From Vibrio tapetis subsp. tapetis (lineage in GTDB: Bacteria; Pseudomonadota; Gammaproteobacteria; Enterobacterales; Vibrionaceae): a stretch of DNA of 64,000 nucleotides. Of the stretch, positions 63,269-64,000 are shown piece after piece. Every line of letters starts with the position of its first letter. Within the stretch, counting starts at the first letter, position 1. Below the pieces are notes generated by a model. The model saw only the letters and a list, made by a program, of their open reading frames with translations, was not told the origin of the DNA and searched no databases. The stretch is from contig NZ_LT960611.1 of assembly GCF_900233005.1 (NCBI RefSeq), positions 3,100,001-3,164,000 of the forward strand, in the 5' to 3' direction. Made by a program: the position numbers and the translations under genes.

Positions 63269-64000
63269 ATGGCTTTTACACTTCTGGGCGTATTCGTATT
63301 CGCGAGTGTGCTATTAATTTTTGGGCGCAAGCTCGCCCAACAGGTTCAACTGGTTGACAAACCTAACCACAGAAAACATCACTCTGGGGCAATTCCACTC
63401 ATTGGTGGTATTGCGATTTGTATTGCTCTCTGCTCTATGCTGGCATTCCAACCAAGTTTTATCGACAACCAACAATGGCTTATCTTTTCAATGCTTGTTT
63501 TAACAAGCATGGGCGTATGGGATGATAAAAACGAGTTATGTTGCAACATTCGTATGGCCGTTCAGGCTTTACTCAGTATCGGCATGATCTTTATAGCCGA
63601 AATAGAATTACACTCATTCGGGAATCTATTTGGTCATGGTGAAGTTGATTTAGGCGGCCTACTGTCTACTGCCATCACCATCATTGCTGTTATTGGTGCG
63701 ATTAATGCGTTCAACATGGTAGATGGTATAGATGGTTTGCTCGGTGGGCTAAGTATCATTACCTTTTTAGCTATGGGTATTTTACTCACTATTAATGACC
63801 AGCCAGCCTTAGCTATGATCTGCTTTGCCCTCATCGCGGCACTTATTCCATTTATGGCGTTCAACCTTGGGCTGTTTGGCCAAAAACGAAAAGTATTCAT
63901 GGGAGATGCCGGCAGTATGATGATTGGCTTTTTAGCCATTTGGTTGCTGCTGCAAATGAGCCAACCGAACCAATTAGCTGCAATTCGACCAGTGACCGTC
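63269..64000 (+). CDS. wecA: WecA-like undecaprenyl-phosphate sugar-1-phosphate transferase (5' part)
   Basis: About 244 codons are in the window and the 3' end is missing. The ATG has AGGT seven bases upstream. It is a polytopic PNPT-family protein: DKPNHRKHHSGAIPLIGGIAI in the first cytoplasmic loop, MGVWDDKNELCCNIRMAVQ (DDxxD-like metal site), AFNMVDGIDGLLGGLSI and KVFMGDAGSMMIGFLAI. WecA attaches GlcNAc-1-phosphate to undecaprenyl phosphate to start O-antigen or enterobacterial common antigen. It is divergent from the legB-led locus and mechanistically unrelated to the small sugar transferase at its far end. Confidence 0.9.
   Translation, partial: MAFTLLGVFVFASVLLIFGRKLAQQVQLVDKPNHRKHHSGAIPLIGGIAICIALCSMLAFQPSFIDNQQWLIFSMLVLTSMGVWDDKNELCCNIRMAVQALLSIGMIFIAEIELHSFGNLFGHGEVDLGGLLSTAITIIAVIGAINAFNMVDGIDGLLGGLSIITFLAMGILLTINDQPALAMICFALIAALIPFMAFNLGLFGQKRKVFMGDAGSMMIGFLAIWLLLQMSQPNQLAAIRPVTV

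Overview
The window looks like a chromosomal segment of a marine Vibrio. The evidence is gene order: trpS-gph-rpe-dam-damX-aroB-aroK-pilQPONM, divergent mrcA, oxyR, a hybrid peroxiredoxin-glutaredoxin gene and an orphan lipoamide-dehydrogenase-like gene follow the order known from Vibrio cholerae, and the proteins look vibrio-like. This assignment rests on reading and memory; no search was run. No rRNA, tRNA, CRISPR array, phage or intact insertion sequence was seen.

Layout. 1-763: 5' part of a porin gene (minus strand). 1572-5418: two secreted nucleases (ExeM/Xds-like and endonuclease I-like). 5520-16744: a minus-strand housekeeping block (trpS, gph, rpe, dam, damX, aroB, aroK, pilQ-pilM). 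16887-31440: mrcA, oxyR, prx-grx, lpd-like, MATE pump, cysE, gpsA, secB, a membrane rhodanese, gpmI and envC. 31802-62874: a 31-kb minus-strand surface-polysaccharide locus. 63269-64000: 5' part of a wecA-like gene on the plus strand.

The polysaccharide locus reads from a TATAAT promoter and a JUMPStart/ops (RfaH) element near 62.9 kb. Its first part (legB, legC, legG, legI, legH, ptmE, ptmF, legF, ptmA) matches the gene set for CMP-legionaminic acid made through GDP-linked precursors, as known from Campylobacter. HisH/HisF-like proteins and two WbpG/PseA-like amidotransferases follow and should form an acetamidino group; one of the two has lost its PP-loop motif. Next come an acyltransferase, a carbamoyltransferase, a Wzx flippase, an unfamiliar 598-residue protein, two more acyltransferases and a CgeB-like protein. 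Then comes a CDP-6-deoxyhexose set (rfbF, rfbG, a cupin epimerase, two SDRs). The distal end is a QuiNAc-type module (WbpM-like dehydratase, WbpV-like reductase, small initiating sugar transferase). A decayed second copy of the initiating transferase lies at 36.7-36.9 kb. No Wzy, Wzz or Wza/Wzb/Wzc is visible. The middle of the locus is clearly richer in A+T than the flanks.

From 19.4 to 28.5 kb the intergenic spaces are full of repeats: a MITE-like element of about 160-190 bp in three copies (one with its core inverted), two related partial copies, and short tandem arrays directly behind genes. Two arrays of the same 14-bp unit bracket oxyR, and one of them forms the 3' end of its reading frame. 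A well-matched OxyR operator lies between oxyR and prx-grx.
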